A stretch of DNA of 30,109 nt from Teratosphaeria epicoccoides (Eukaryota > Ascomycota > Dothideomycetes > Mycosphaerellales > Teratosphaeriaceae). Where the stretch lies: positions 1 to 30,109 of the forward strand of contig JADDMT010000233.1 in the NCBI GenBank assembly GCA_021401465.1, in the 5' to 3' direction. Positions 9,468 through 21,259 of this stretch are shown one piece after another. Under the pieces are notes generated by a model. It was given only the letters and a program-made list of their open reading frames with translations, ran no database searches and was not told the DNA's origin. Each line of letters begins with the position of its first letter. Position 1 is the first letter of the stretch. Made by a program: the position numbers and the translations under genes.

Positions 9468-9839
9468 GGGCGTGAGGCGACAGCTAGTCATAGGAGGACG
9501 AGGCACTGTGCGAAATGTTTGACAGAGAAGACTCATATTAGCTCGAGTGCCTTCTCAATTATGTGCAAGCAAACAACTTATAGATCTCCTGTAAGCGGAA
9601 CGCATTTGCACAACTTGTAGACTAAGTAGTAGACTAGAGGCCAAGACACTTGTACATACTAAGTTATTAATAAGCATAAAGGGAGGCTTTAGAGTATAAA
9701 GACAGTCTAATAACTGTCTATTTCTTGTTAGCATCTACGCGTACGAATCTCTTAAAGACTTAGCTAACCTGCACCTATATTAACTAGTCCTACTACACTT
9801 TTTATTTAACTGCACTAGGGATTAGTTTTTAATGTAGAG
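9468..9839. other. Transition from gene island into RIP-degraded DNA
   Basis: The first 100 bases or so are the 3' flank of the hypothetical gene with ordinary composition. From about 9600 onward TpA-rich, CTAG/TAGT-rich sequence begins, so the RIP boundary falls here. No gene or clear repeat end is seen. Confidence 0.5.
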
Positions 9840-10030
9840 TGTTAAAATGTGATAGGTAGTTACATACTAGCTATACTAAGTTAGTAGGAGTCAGAGTTAG
9901 GCAGGACCCTAACTCTGACCTCTCTGACTTAGGTCAGGGATTAAGGGATATATGACCCTAGCTAGGAAGAGAAGAATTTTTACCTCTTCTCTTCTATCTA
10001 TTACGTTTGTTATATATCTAATACCTAACA
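9840..10030 (+). repeat. Copia-like LTR
   Basis: This 191-bp segment begins TGTTAAAATGTGATAGG and ends CTAATACCTAACA, the short TG...CA form typical of fungal Ty1/copia LTRs, whose ends commonly read TGTTA...TAACA. No second copy was found in the window. The flanks TAGAG (9835-9839) and TAATA (10031-10035) do not match, so it is more likely the 5' LTR of a degraded element than a solo LTR. Confidence 0.5.
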
Positions 10031-10850
10031 TAATATATTTATTCTGTAGCTACTTCCTATGCGTAAATCTATTGCCTGTATTTAAGGCCTTAATTTAACA
10101 GGTTATAAGCCTAAGTTTTGCCTGTAGCTAGAAGAATTTGTCAGAAGAGCATACTTAATCCGCTAGACAATTAAGGGCAGACTAGAGGCTGCTGCCATAC
10201 TATGTAAAGGAGACTAGAGCCTGTTAGAGCATGTCAGACAGACTCTTAAGATGCAGATAAGACATAAGAGAGCCTAGCAACTATTTAGACATAGTTGAAA
10301 AGTTTGTAGTTACCTTCTAAAACTGTTAAAAAGTTCGTAGTTACCTTCTAAAACTATATAGGAATTCGACATATAATAATCTTTGTTTATCTGTCTTATA
10401 CTTATTCATTTACTAATTATAATACTTCCTTACTATAGACTTATCTAAGGACCGAAAGAAAGTCCCTACTCTGACATGAGAAAACAACGAGTTCTAGTTT
10501 AAGTAGGAGTCCTGTCTCCTTACGTCAAAGAAGTACGTATAGCTAATTAACTAGAAGGCGCTGCTTCTAACAAGCCTGAAGATAGTAATTACAAATAGCG
10601 AAGTACTAGTAGCTAGAGTAGATGTCAGAGCGAGCTAGAGAGCCAAGCTTGTAAGACAAGCTAAGTTTGCAAGATAGGCGAGTTAATAGTTAGAACTACC
10701 TACTACTTAGTAGTTACCTTCTATCCTTTTAGGCATACCTCTACGTAAACTCTAGTTAGACTTAAAGGGTAAGTAGCTAGTCCTACTATAGTTATACTTA
10801 AGGCATACAAGCAAGTAATAGCAGAGATCCTCTAATCTATCCTTATCTAC
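10031..10850 (+). pseudogene. Degraded copia-like internal sequence
   Basis: This is heavily RIP-mutated sequence between the copia-like LTR and the inserted gypsy A element. Short plus-strand runs look coding: a Lys/Arg-rich stretch at about 10105-10290, and PTIVILKAYKQVIAEI at about 10782-10830, which resembles the linker before a copia reverse transcriptase. Only 0.8 kb separates this from the LTR, so most of gag, protease and integrase would have to be deleted. A 31-bp unit containing GTAGTTACCTTCTAAAACT is tandemly duplicated at about 10298-10358. The sequence appears to continue at 17775 after the inserted element is removed. Confidence 0.35.
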
Positions 10851-11291
10851 TGTCATAAGGGTAGGTGCCGATAGCAGGAAGGTGACTAGGTGTTAGACTC
10901 GCAGAGCTATAAAGAATATCGACAATAGTAGTTAACCTTGTAACTAACTATCCCCTAGGGAAAGGGAATTAAATTAAGCACGAAGCTCCTAACTGCCTGT
11001 CCTAAAGCTACCCCTATATACTAGAGAGACAGAGTAGCTCTGTTAGATCTGTCGACAGACCTAACAGATCCGTGTCTGTAGATCTGTAGACTAACCCCAT
11101 AGATCTAAGGGTCTGTCATCCTACAACAGATCCCTTCTTCCTTATAGGCCTGTAGATCTGTAGACTAACCCTATAGATCCGGGGATCTGTCCTCACGTGA
11201 CAGATCCTTTCTCCTATGACTATGCCTATGACTTATAGCACTTAGGACCCTCATGATCCTGAAACCCGCAGTACTCCTAACACTTATGACA
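10851..11291 (-). repeat. 3' LTR of element A
   Basis: The 441-bp LTR begins TGTCATAAGG and ends CACTTATGACA. A polypurine tract abuts it on its internal side, which makes it the 3' LTR of a minus-strand element. It holds clustered GATCTGT/ACAGATC motifs (about 11045-11210) and a CACGTG palindrome. Confidence 0.9.
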
Positions 11292-11306
11292 CTATCCCCC
11301 TCTTAG
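11292..11306 (-). other. Polypurine tract of element A
   Basis: On the minus strand the bases just before the 3' LTR read AAGAGGGGGATAG, a purine-rich primer site for plus-strand DNA synthesis in LTR retrotransposons. Its position sets the element's orientation. Confidence 0.75.
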
Positions 11307-14300
11307 CCTAGCTCGTCCCTAAGCTACCTTATTAGTGCGGGGTTTCTCTTGTCATTTCTTTTTTGTGCTATAATGTCTTCTCTTTCTACATTACTGCCTT
11401 ATGTCATCCTAGACACTAACGCCCCTTTAACGCAGAAACGCAAACGCCGCGCGAATCGAATCTATCGTTAGGGCTAGGACAGCATGAAGTCCTATACTTA
11501 GTGTCAAGAGTTAAAGCTCGTTTGTTAGGTACATATTTCCTTAGGGAAATGTTTGTAATGTCACTTTAGCAACTGTCGAAGTTACGACGCGAAGGTAACA
11601 GAGGTCGAATAGAAGAAGTTAGGTAATTAGCAGAAAAGACTAATTGCCGATCTCGATTGTGCGAAGGTAGTCTTAGCCAAGGCTTCGCAGAAGATAATAG
11701 AGGCGCATGCAAAGGAGATGCGTCTTCGAAAACAGTTAGACGCGGTCGACTAGGAGGTCAAGGATAGTCGCGCTCTCGAGGAGCGTGAGATCAGGGAGGA
11801 TAAGGCTAAGGAACAGGCTCTCTTGCAGGCTAGGTTTCTTCTTGACCTAGATCCTTCAGCGGGTCTCGCTCTTAGTCCTACGACATAGAGCGTAATAGAG
11901 GGTTTTACTAACGCCTTATATTAGGGTTTCCTGGATGGCATGATAGCCGAGCCGATCGACAGCGTCCCGCAGGAGTCTAGTCGTGGCTTAGGATCTTCTT
12001 CCTAGGTTCATTCCTTTCTCGAAACTCCGTATCTTTTGCTAACAGTTTCGCAGATGTTCTAGGGGTTCCTAGGTGTTCTCGGTACTCCTATATCCTTCCC
12101 GTTTTACTAAGTACTCTTGCTGTCTGTCCCGCTAGCGAGCGTCGACAATCTTTTCGACAGTATACTCCGGTTCTTCTACTTTAGGGTCGAGTAGTAAGGG
12201 TTCCGTTTGTAGTGTAGTGTCTAGCGCTGCTTGTTCTAGCAGAGAGACATGGAACACAGGGTGTACTCTTATCTGCTTAGGTAGCTATAACTCAAAATTA
12301 ACTGGTCCTTTCTTAGCCTTAATCCTAAATGGTCCTAGTTTTACAGCGTCTAGTTTTTTACTCGGCTTGTCTGATTTAATGTGACAGCGGAGGAGATATA
12401 CCTTGTCCCCCTCCTTTAGAATTAGTCCCTTAATTCTCTTACGATTCGCGTACCGTGCCATGTTCTGCTAATAGAACTACAGGTCGAGTCGTGCTTCTGT
12501 CTGCAGTCGGCGTAGATGTTCTACTCGTCTAAGTGCTACTAGGTTCGGATTACTAGCTAAGACGTCCGGGATGTCTTCTATAGCTGATCTATATGCCATC
12601 TGAAAAGGCGAGAGTCCTGTCGACTCTGCTAGCATACTATTATACGCGAGCTGTGCTATTAGCAATAATTCTACCTAGTTGTTCTAGTCTCTATTCACAT
12701 AGGATCGAAGGTACTATTCTAACGTCTGATTTAGACGTTCTGTCTGTCTATCTGTCTAAGGGTAGAAGGAAGTACTTAGTCGATGTTTAACCTGGAATTG
12801 TCTCATTAGGGCTCTCTAGGAGTTAGAGGTAAACACGGATCCTCGATCCGTTACTAGGTCCTATAGCATGCCGTGTAGTGCTACTACCTATTTGATGAAG
12901 ACATGCGCGATATCTTTAGTCTTAAAGTCTTCGCGGTAAGGGATAAACTTCCTAAACTTAGTGAATCGGTTAATTACTACCATGATCCTGTCGAAGAACT
13001 CATTCGTAGCGGGTTCTCTCGACTAAGGTAGTTTAACGATGAAATCCATGGCGAGCGACTCCTATGGCCGTTAAGGTACCTTAAGTAGTCGTAGTAGCCT
13101 ATACAGTTTGTGACGGTCGTGCTTACTTTATCGGCAAGTCACATATCGACAGACGTAGTCCTCGATTACCTTGCTCATCCTAGGGAAGTAATATTCTTGT
13201 TAGAGAATTTGCTTCATTTTAGACACTCCCGGGTGTCCCGCCTAAGGTACGTCATGTTAGAGTCATAGTAGCTCTAATCGTAAAGACGTTAGCATGTATA
13301 CTAATCCTTAAAACAGAAGGATTCTGTCTTCGTCTTCCTAATCCTCCTGTCTATTAATGTCGTTACAGACAGTAAGTGCAGTTAGGTCGTAGACTAGCGC
13401 GTTCTTCAGGTCGTCCTGAAATTCACTAGTCTATGTGACAGTCATGGCCGCGAGTTAGTTGACTCCTAGCGTGCTATCGCTATTTTCCTAGAGAACAGCA
13501 TGTTTCTCCCGCTTCACGCCCTTCATGTAGTCTGTCTAGCGGCTAAGTGCATCGGCGCGTGCGTTATCGGTCCCCTTACGATAGACGATCTTGTAGTTAA
13601 AACTAGAGAGCTCCTTACTCTACCGAACCTATTGTCAGTTTAATTCTTTCGTCGTTGTGAAGTATCGCAAGTTCTCATGGTCTGTGTAGACTATGACCTA
13701 GTGCTTAGAACCTTCTAAGTAGACTCGCTAGGCCTTGTAGGCATCTACTATAGCTAGAAGTTTTTTGTCGTAGACGTCGTATTAGAGTTCAGGTCCAGAC
13801 AATTTCCTCGAGTAGTAGGCGACTAGCTATAGTCGTCTACTTGGTCCTAGTTGACTTAAGCATGCCTCGAGTGCTACGTCGGAGGCATCTGTTTCGACTA
13901 TAATAGGCTTATCCGGGTCGAATACAAGTAAGATTAGCTAATCTGTGAATTGTCGCTTAAGTTCCTTGAAGGCATTCCGTTAGGCGTCGTCCTACACGAA
14001 TGGCGTATCCTTCGTAGTAAGAGTCGTAAGTAGTGCCGTAATCTTCGAATAGTTTGCCACAAATCTTTAGTAGAAGTTAGCGAACCTAAGGAAGGACTAT
14101 ACTTCCTTAACATTAGTTAGCGTAGGCTACTCTGTTACGACTTAGACTTTCTTAGTGTCTATCTTGATTCTATTCCATGCTACTATGTAGCTAAGGAATT
14201 GTACTTCCTGCTTATGAAACTCGCTCTTCTAAGGCTTAACCTTTAACTAGTAATCCTGGAGTTTCTGAAGTACCTTACGTACATGAGTCCTATGCTCTTC

Positions 14301-17300
14301 GATTATCCGGGAGTAGACGAGGATGTCGTCTAGGTATATAACCACAAAGACGTCGAGGTACTCTCGTAGCACATTGTTAATAAATGCCTGCTATGTAGCC
14401 AGGGTATTTATTAACCTAAATAGCATGACTATGTACTCGTAGTATCTAAACCTAGTTCGGAACGTAGTCTTCTATTCTTTGCCTTCCTTAATTCGAATTC
14501 GGTTATATACTCTAGGTATGTCGAACTTCGAGAACTACATTACTCCTTGTAGGTAGTCCTGTAATTCTGAGAGCAAAGGAAGTAGATAACTATTCTTTAT
14601 TGTGATGTCGTTTAATCTACGATAATCTACGCAGAGTTGCTAGTTATCTTCCCCCTTAGGCACAAACAGGATCGGATATCTGGCTAGGGACTACGACTCG
14701 CGGATGAAGCCTTTCCGGAGGTTGTCTTCTAGGTACTTCCGGAGAATCTCTAGTTTCGCTGCTAATAACAGGCGAACTAATTGCTTCGTTAGTGTCTTGC
14801 TAGGGAGTAAGGGTATCCCGTAGTCCTACTCCTAGTGTTCTAGCAGAGCTTCTTAGTCAGGTTCTTCCTCGAAAAGAGTAGCGAACTCTTTATACTTATC
14901 GGGAACTGTGAATTCGACCCTGACTTCCGTTTGCGTTGCTTTGACCTATAGGACATACACTTCCTGTTCTAGATCCTTAATAGCGGCTACTATCTCGCTT
15001 AAAGTCATAACACATATTTCGATCTTGCCTAGTACGTTGTGTACTATAGGTAGAGGTATTAATCTTGAGAGTTCCGGGAACTAGATCCTCTCATTCTTCT
15101 AGTCGATATAGGGGTTAGCATTTCTTAGCCATAGTAACCCTAGTACTATATCCGAGCCTAGTAACTCTATGATGTCAAACTAGAGCATCTCTTAGTAGCG
15201 TCCTATCCGTAGAGGCATCATCTCGGTCTCTTTGTTAACTACTCCTTAGTTGTACATGACTAGCTTTCTATTAATCGCTTGTAGCGAGAAAGCATTCGTC
15301 TTCGCCTGTAGCTTTATCCTAGCTGTCCTAGCAAACTTGGGCGTCATAAAGATTCTAGTACATCCTGAATCTATTAAGGCCCTAGCTAGCGTCTCGTCGA
15401 TGTGTACCTATACTCTAAGGTTGTTCGCGTATCTAGCGCTGATCGCGGCACATCGTTGCAGCCCTGTCTAGTCTGTCCGTAGGTCTAATTCTAGCAGACC
15501 TTGTCGTTTCCCGAATAACTGTCTTCACGGACTAGTTCAGGGATCGTACGGTCTTAGCTTCTTCTCTGAGCGTTACCGTTTTCTGGCCTAAGAGGTCGTT
15601 CTCGCTCTTAGCCTCGCTGTTCCTACGCGTTTCTTGCGTACTCTATCTTTAAGTGATAGACTCGGAGTCGTAGCGCTCGTGAAATCTGAATACCTTCGTA
15701 GGTTAGGTAGCCTCCCTAGGGCGTAAACTCTACCCTAAACAGTACAATTTCTTGGACAACTTTCTGATGCGCGTGAGGTTAAGCTACGACTAGTAGTCTC
15801 CTTAGGTGTCGTCGCATACGGTCGGCTAGTTCGTCATACTAAAGCTAGTCGACGTGTTGTACTCCATTAATCCATAGGCAAGCCTGAGCCTACTAGTTCT
15901 GTATGATTCGGATAATATCGAGCCTGATGTCATGCGGCGGCATAGCCTATCGCTCTATGCTCTCGTCTTCCTCGGAATCAGGAATGACGGCTTCGACAAT
16001 CTCGTAGTTGTCGTCCGAACCTTCTTCTTCTTCTAGCTCCTGTTGCCTTAGGACTGTCGCACTAGAAGGTATACCCCTTAGCGCACAGATCGACTATGCC
16101 TTATTTCGGCTAGGGTACTATCTAGAACTATCTTTATTACTCATGTGAAATTGACAATCGTCATCATAGCACGTAGTCTAAGTAAGTACGGCATGGTCCG
16201 GTTCTTGAGTAGCGGCGGCCTTCTGCTAAGGCGCCGTTATAGTCGCGCGAGCCTGCTCTATCCTAGGCAGTTCTTGTCGTTGCTTCTTAGCAAAACACTC
16301 GCGGGCAAAGTGTCCTTTCTTTCTACAGTTGTAGCACTCGAGATTACTCTTGTCAAATGGTTTCTTCAGACTATTCTAGGGGGGAGAGCCCTTCTGCGGC
16401 TTTCCTCGGGGTCTATTCCTTAGACGCCCCTTAGTCGCATCTAACTCCATAGGTTAGAGACTGTAGTAATCGCTTCGCTATTTCGGTGCCAATCGTTAGA
16501 CCTTATAGTTAGCCTGTGCTAGCTTACGATTTCCATGTTGTCGTTCTTGCTGTCGTTCCTAGATGCGATTATCGATTCTAATCGCGAGATCGCTCATTTC
16601 TCTGAATGTCGTTAGCTAATCTCCTTAGGCAATTTCGTCTTTAACCGTCTCCTTTAGTCCCTAGTAGAACTAAGCGGCTAAAGCATTATCATTCTAGTCG
16701 ACTTGAGCAGAGAGGGTCTAAAAGTCCGCGCGGTACTTAATGGCGGAACCCTTCTGCTAGATTCCTAGGAGAGCTCTCTCGGCCTCTTGTTGCTTATTAC
16801 TAAGCCTAAACGCTTCGCGTAATGCCTTAAACAAAGACTTGTCTAAGTTGAGAATCTCCCTAGTTGTCGTCTTCCTAGCTTCAACATTACTAACGTGATC
16901 TAGATAATCTGTCAGATGAGGCTAGATAAACTCAAACGCTAGTCCCTTTAGGTAAGAGATAATGTATATCATTCGCTTATGATATGTTGTAAACCGTTCT
17001 GTATCTACGTTAAATGCTAACTAGCATTATAGGATAAACATCTTGACTTAAGATCGTTGTCCTATGAACTCTATAGGGCTTCCTATCTTGAAGCCATTAT
17101 TGCCGTGTCTATTCCCGGTAGTTGAACCTGCGACAGATGCTAGAGCTATCTCGCTAAGGTAAATAGATTCGAGCTACTACGTAATTTGAGGTATAGTAGC
17201 AACTTGTTCTCGTAGTGTCAGTTAATTGTCGCTAGAAGTTAAACTAACAGCTAAAGAACTACTTAACATAGGCGTATGTCAAGCGCTCGATGAGTCCCCT

Positions 17301-17328
17301 AATGCTTCCTCAGAAGTAGTGCTTAAAA
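11307..17328 (-). pseudogene. RIP-degraded gag-pol of gypsy element A
   Basis: Reading the minus strand from 17328 down, the Gag region covers about 17300-16000. It has an intact zinc knuckle CX2CX4HX4C at 16295-16336. The retropepsin site D-S-G is intact (codons at 15363-15371). The RT catalytic motif YLDD is intact at 14325-14336. RNase H carries TDHENL at about 13671-13685. Integrase shows the TDRGSVF strand at about 12831-12850, a QTDRQTERLNQ segment just downstream, and AYNS...TGLSPFQMAY at about 12590-12650. A chromodomain with EYLVK and EPLEHL lies at about 12040-12190. Stops between these motifs are nearly all TAG/TAA in place of Gln or Trp. The last 700 bases before the 3' LTR show no recognised domain. 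The region is not translatable as one protein. Confidence 0.9.
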
Positions 17329-17774
17329 TGTCATAAGGGTAGGTGCTAATAGTAGGAAGGTAACTAGGTATTAGACTCGCAGAGCTATAAAGAATATCGA
17401 CAATAGCAGTTAACCTTGTAACTAACTATCCCCTAGGGAAAGGGAATTAAATTAAGCACGAAGCTCCTAACTGCCTGTCCTAAAGCTACCCCTATATACT
17501 AGAGAGACAGAGTAGCTCTGTTAGATCTGTCGACAGACCTAACAGATCCGTGTCTATAGATCTGTAGACTAACCCTATAGATCTAAGGGTCTGTTATCCT
17601 ACGACAGATCCCTTCTTCCTTGCAGGCCTGTAGATCTGTAGACTAACCCTACAGATCCGGGGATCTATCCTCACGTGACAGATCCTTTCTCCTATAACTA
17701 TGCCTATAACTCATAGTACTTAGGACCCTCATGATCCTGAAACCCGCAGTACTCCTAACACTCATAACATCTAC

Positions 17775-17888
17775 GCAGAGGGATTAGAGCTAACAAAGCG
17801 CTAGTTAGAGCTTGTTAGGATCTCAGGACTATAGAGACCTAATCCTTGAAGGTACTATGCTACTAGCTACTAATGAAGAGGGGGCTAA
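17775..17888 (+). other. Continuation of copia-like debris after element A
   Basis: These 114 bases lie between element A and the second B LTR. They would be contiguous with 10845 before insertion of A. Nothing recognisable beyond short open runs. GCTAA (17884-17888) immediately precedes the B LTR. Confidence 0.35.
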
Positions 17889-18245
17889 TATTAATATATA
17901 TGCTATATAATATGAAAATATCTCGTAGTGTAACAGAGTAATCTGACCTTTTAATAGGTACAAGATAGCGCTACTTTCTGCTTATCGCAGAGGTAGCGCT
18001 AGAGGTGCTTATAACCCCTAACGCCCCTTAATTAGGGAAAGCATGTCTAAGCCTATCCCTATAGGGGTATCGTAGGGTTAGCGACATAGGGGCATCCTAC
18101 GTCAACCATTAATCCTACTTAGACGACATACAAGCTAATGTATGTACGAAGGACCCCCTTACTATATGTAGCAGGGTCACTACATGCTAAGGGTAGGCAT
18201 TAGAACCTATGCGGCTCTAATGGCCCCCTAGTATTAACCGTATTA
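17889..18245 (-). repeat. LTR of family B, second copy
   Basis: The 357-bp sequence aligns end to end with 2797-3153. Most differences are transitions, and this copy is more RIP-mutated (both ends TA). Unlike the first copy, its flanks GCTAA and CTACC do not match, so it is probably not a solo LTR. On the minus strand the adjacent sequence at 18246-18260 is AGGAGGAGGGGTAG, a polypurine-like tract. It may therefore be the 3' LTR of a minus-strand element whose body lay to the right. Confidence 0.7.
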
Positions 18246-18968
18246 CTACCCCTCCTCCTATGAGGATGTCCCTAGCCTTACTAAGCAATGCACGCGGAAC
18301 ATATAGGGTATAGGATGTAGCACGCTTATACCGCGTAAGAGTAAATAGGTAGATAGCCTACATAACATATATCATGCGTACACCTTAATACCTTCGTAGT
18401 AAGTACAAGGCGGAGGCTACTAACTTAGGCGGGTTTTAATCTGTTACATGTTAGGCGGCTTCGTAACACCTTCGCTTTACATATAGATCGAGATATTAGG
18501 AAACTATAAGTACGTACTTTAGTTAATCTTTGAAATAGTAGGGCGAGCATACGCGCTAGCCTCGCCAAGTAGCTTAGCTGTCCCTATTTAGTTGTGACTA
18601 TAAAGAACGTGTTGCAGAACCTCAGGGTAGTAGGAATGTATGCGGACGCTCTACGTGTACCGCTTAAAACAGTAGGAGCGCGCTCCTAGCGTAGGTCTCG
18701 CTACATTTTCATGCTAGTAGACTAGCATAAGTGTAGTTAGTGCACATGCGTAACAGCCGCGTTATCCGTTCTTGCATTATTCGGTCCTCTTGTAAGTTAA
18801 CTAAAGGTAGGTACTCTGCGCATATAGTTCGAGTTACTAGCTTAACGGTTGCGGTAGGCAACAGGGGGGCTGTTAGAGGGTATAAAAACCTCGCTACTTT
18901 CCTAAACTTCCTGTTCTAAAACACTAACATTGACCTCTGCTTCTATTTCGCTTAGCTTACGCCTCGCT
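18246..18968. promoter_or_regulatory. Non-coding leader with TATA box upstream of the Cys-rich gene
   Basis: The left part may be the 3' non-coding end of a B-family element. The right part precedes the start of the Cys-rich pseudogene. TATAAAAA at 18881-18888 lies about 80 bp before the ATG at 18969 and looks like a core promoter. No open gene is seen in between. Confidence 0.45.
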
Positions 18969-20540
18969 ATGTCTGCAGGTCTAAACTAGAGCTCCTTCTT
19001 CTTTAATCAACTAATTAAGATCAATTAACTTATCTTAGCAATAATAGCTTATGTGCTACAGACTAAGTTTGACGCTACTTACTCTGCCCGCGACTGTCGC
19101 TCGTGTTAACAATGCCTTGACAACCTTGGCAGCTAAGCTACACACATCTCTCCTCCGCGTGTTAGTAAGGCGTCCCCTACCTGCGAGGTATGCGTAGCTT
19201 GTACTAACTAAAGCGTAGCCGAGATCTACGTTAGCGGATTTAATAAGGGCAGTGTCTACTATAATTATGTTAACTGTAATAGCAAGCATCAAAAATGCTA
19301 AGACCTCCCTAAAGAGGTATATAGCGAGTATAACTAGCTCTGCCATAACATCGATAACTTCTAGAGTACGCGCAACAAGGGGGTTACTAAAGGTACTCTG
19401 ACTATAAACAGGCTACAGGCTAAGTACCGCGAGGTACTTGCCTACCTGCTTGGCGCCCTCTTGTGCTTTACTATGACTACTAACTGTTCTCATAGTAGTG
19501 TTCGCTTCGACTCTCTACTAAAAGGCAAAAACGTTTGTCTAGGTCTAATCGCAGACTTAGTCTAGAAGATCTTAAAGGTGCTAACTATTAGGGTCGAGAC
19601 CTTCGCCATAGTACGCATATAGTGCGGGTACCCTCTAAGTATAAATGCTGACTTTCTCTGCTAGGCTAACGTTAGCGTCAAGAAATATCCGACTAGCTGC
19701 TAGCGTTAGCAACTCGGGGCCCTTGCCTCTATTAACGATGACTTTAAGACACAGATGATCTATAAGAAGGTTATCAAGCAATTTACTGTTCCCGCTACTA
19801 AGGCTACGCCCTAGCGCCATACTAAGAGGCAGCCTGCCTCTAAGCTAGTCCTAAGGACTAAGCCGTAAGTTACTTACTCGAATCCTGTTACGTGCGTATA
19901 GCTAACACATTATAGCGCCGCTACTTCCGCTACCTCGACGCTACTGTCTAAGAAGAAGAAGAAGGCTAGGGCTAAAATTAAGGTTAGCGACGAGGAAGCC
20001 GAACCTTCCCTGCTTGCAATCTATACTACGTCTGCTAAGACGCTAAGGCACAAGCCTCTAGGCCAGATCTTTGAGGATAAGGAGGATAGCGACGTCTAGG
20101 ATACCTTCGGTCCTAACGTGATCCCTTCGCGCTATAGTGTCGCCATACCGGTTACGCCTAAGGGAGACACTAAGTCTAATGATGTAGTTAACACTCATGT
20201 CAAGAAGCGCAAGATGATCTCGAGGGCCGAGCGCGACAGCTGTAAGCGCGCCTAAGTCTCTTCGCCTTCTAATGCTAAGGATAAGGTAGTTGTTGCGACT
20301 AGGGGCAGTAAGGATGTCGCTAGCTCTCTAGCTACTATAGGCTCTAAAGACGAGCTCTCTTGCAACCTACTAAAGAAGAAGATGCTAGCCTCTCTTTGTA
20401 GCGTTACTACTCCTGTTACTCATAGTCGCTTCAGGGTGTTTAGTAGACCCTGTGTAGGTAGGTAGTCCCTAGCGGACTGTAACAAGAAAGACTCTTCTGC
20501 TTCAGGTTTAGTCAGGAAGCCCTCGACTAGTAGTCGCTAA
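18969..20540 (+). pseudogene. RIP-degraded Cys-rich/basic protein gene, unknown function
   Basis: One plus-strand frame can be read from ATG at 18969 to about 20540 (roughly 520 codons), broken mainly by TAG/TAA. The N-terminal third has Cys clusters: CRSC then a further Cys at about 19090-19120, CEVCVAC at about 19180-19200, and a run near 19280 with several Tyr codons that may be former Cys, ending NCNSKHQKC. The middle has hydrophobic and basic segments (LQAKYREVLAYLLGALL at about 19410-19460). The C-terminal part is lysine-rich and acidic, with runs such as SKKKKKARAK near 19950. This suggests a nuclear or nucleic-acid-binding protein, but no family is recognised. It is not recognisable as a retrotransposon gag or pol. 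The 3' end is approximate, because its TAA may be a mutated CAA. Confidence 0.5.
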
Positions 20541-21259
20541 GCATTAGCTACGAAGCTAATCTAAGTATGTCTCTTGTTCTCCTTAGGTTTTTTCTAGGTG
20601 TACCTTTAGGCATCAATGATGTATAAGTAGGGCGTTTTGCTTCTTGTTATTACTTCGCATGTTATGCGCTATATACACATGTCAAGAATTCTGCTCCGAA
20701 ACTCTTATCTTCCTACGAATCGACCTTCTCGAGCCCTGCTTATGCCTCCTCTACTCTTCGAATTCACGAATAGCTTCTAGAACGTTCTTGTAGTCTTCGG
20801 CCGGAACCTATTATGTGTACTTACATCTTGAAAACCTAACCCCTAAGTAGTACGAAGTACGAAGAGTAGACTAAGTAGAGCTAAGTCAGCTAAGTAAGTG
20901 CTAGTAGTATACTAGTAGTATCTTACTAGCTTAGCCTACTTAGCCCTACTCCTAGCTACTTGATTCACCGGCTCGTTAGCCTTCCTACTCATGCCTACTT
21001 GTAGGCGTGCTTTTTTAACGGCTTTCTACTCGATCGCTACTTACCTACACTCGTACGCTCCTCTGACATGTATGTCTACTTAGCCCTACTCCTAGCCCTG
21101 CGATCTAGCGACAGGCATTACTACTAAGTGTTAGCGATATGTAGTAGTTAGAACACACACTACTATAGCCGCTTGCCTGTAGTAATTAGCTACTATTCTA
21201 ATACGTAGTCTATAATAGGCTAAAGAATAGGAAACAGCATCGTTCTTAGGGTGTCGATA
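20541..21259. other. RIP-degraded intergenic region with short direct repeats
   Basis: No gene is recognised. A segment CTACTTAGCCCTACTCCTAG occurs twice (about 20936 and 21074), and GTACGAAGTACGAAGAGTAG near 20850 is a short tandem. The region is rich in CTAG/TAGT as expected after RIP. Confidence 0.4.

Larger units (their letters stand above)
10846..17774 (-). mobile_element. Near-complete Ty3/gypsy chromovirus A with TSD TCTAC
   Basis: Two 441-bp LTRs (10851-11291 and 17329-17769) bound a 6919-bp element flanked by the perfect 5-bp duplication TCTAC (10846-10850 and 17770-17774). Domain order on the minus strand is gag, protease, RT, RNase H, integrase, chromodomain, so it is a chromovirus. 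The LTRs differ at about 20 positions by eye, all transitions, as expected for RIP after insertion. It is nested in copia-like debris. Stops throughout make it non-autonomous. A second, less mutated copy enters the window at 1-896. Confidence 0.92.

Noticed and set aside
19056..19346. Minus-strand 96-codon frame resembling a membrane protein
   Set aside because: It is the complement of the Cys-rich relic's frame. TAG/TAA stops in the plus frame become CTA/TTA Leu codons on the other strand, which makes false hydrophobic frames common in RIP DNA.
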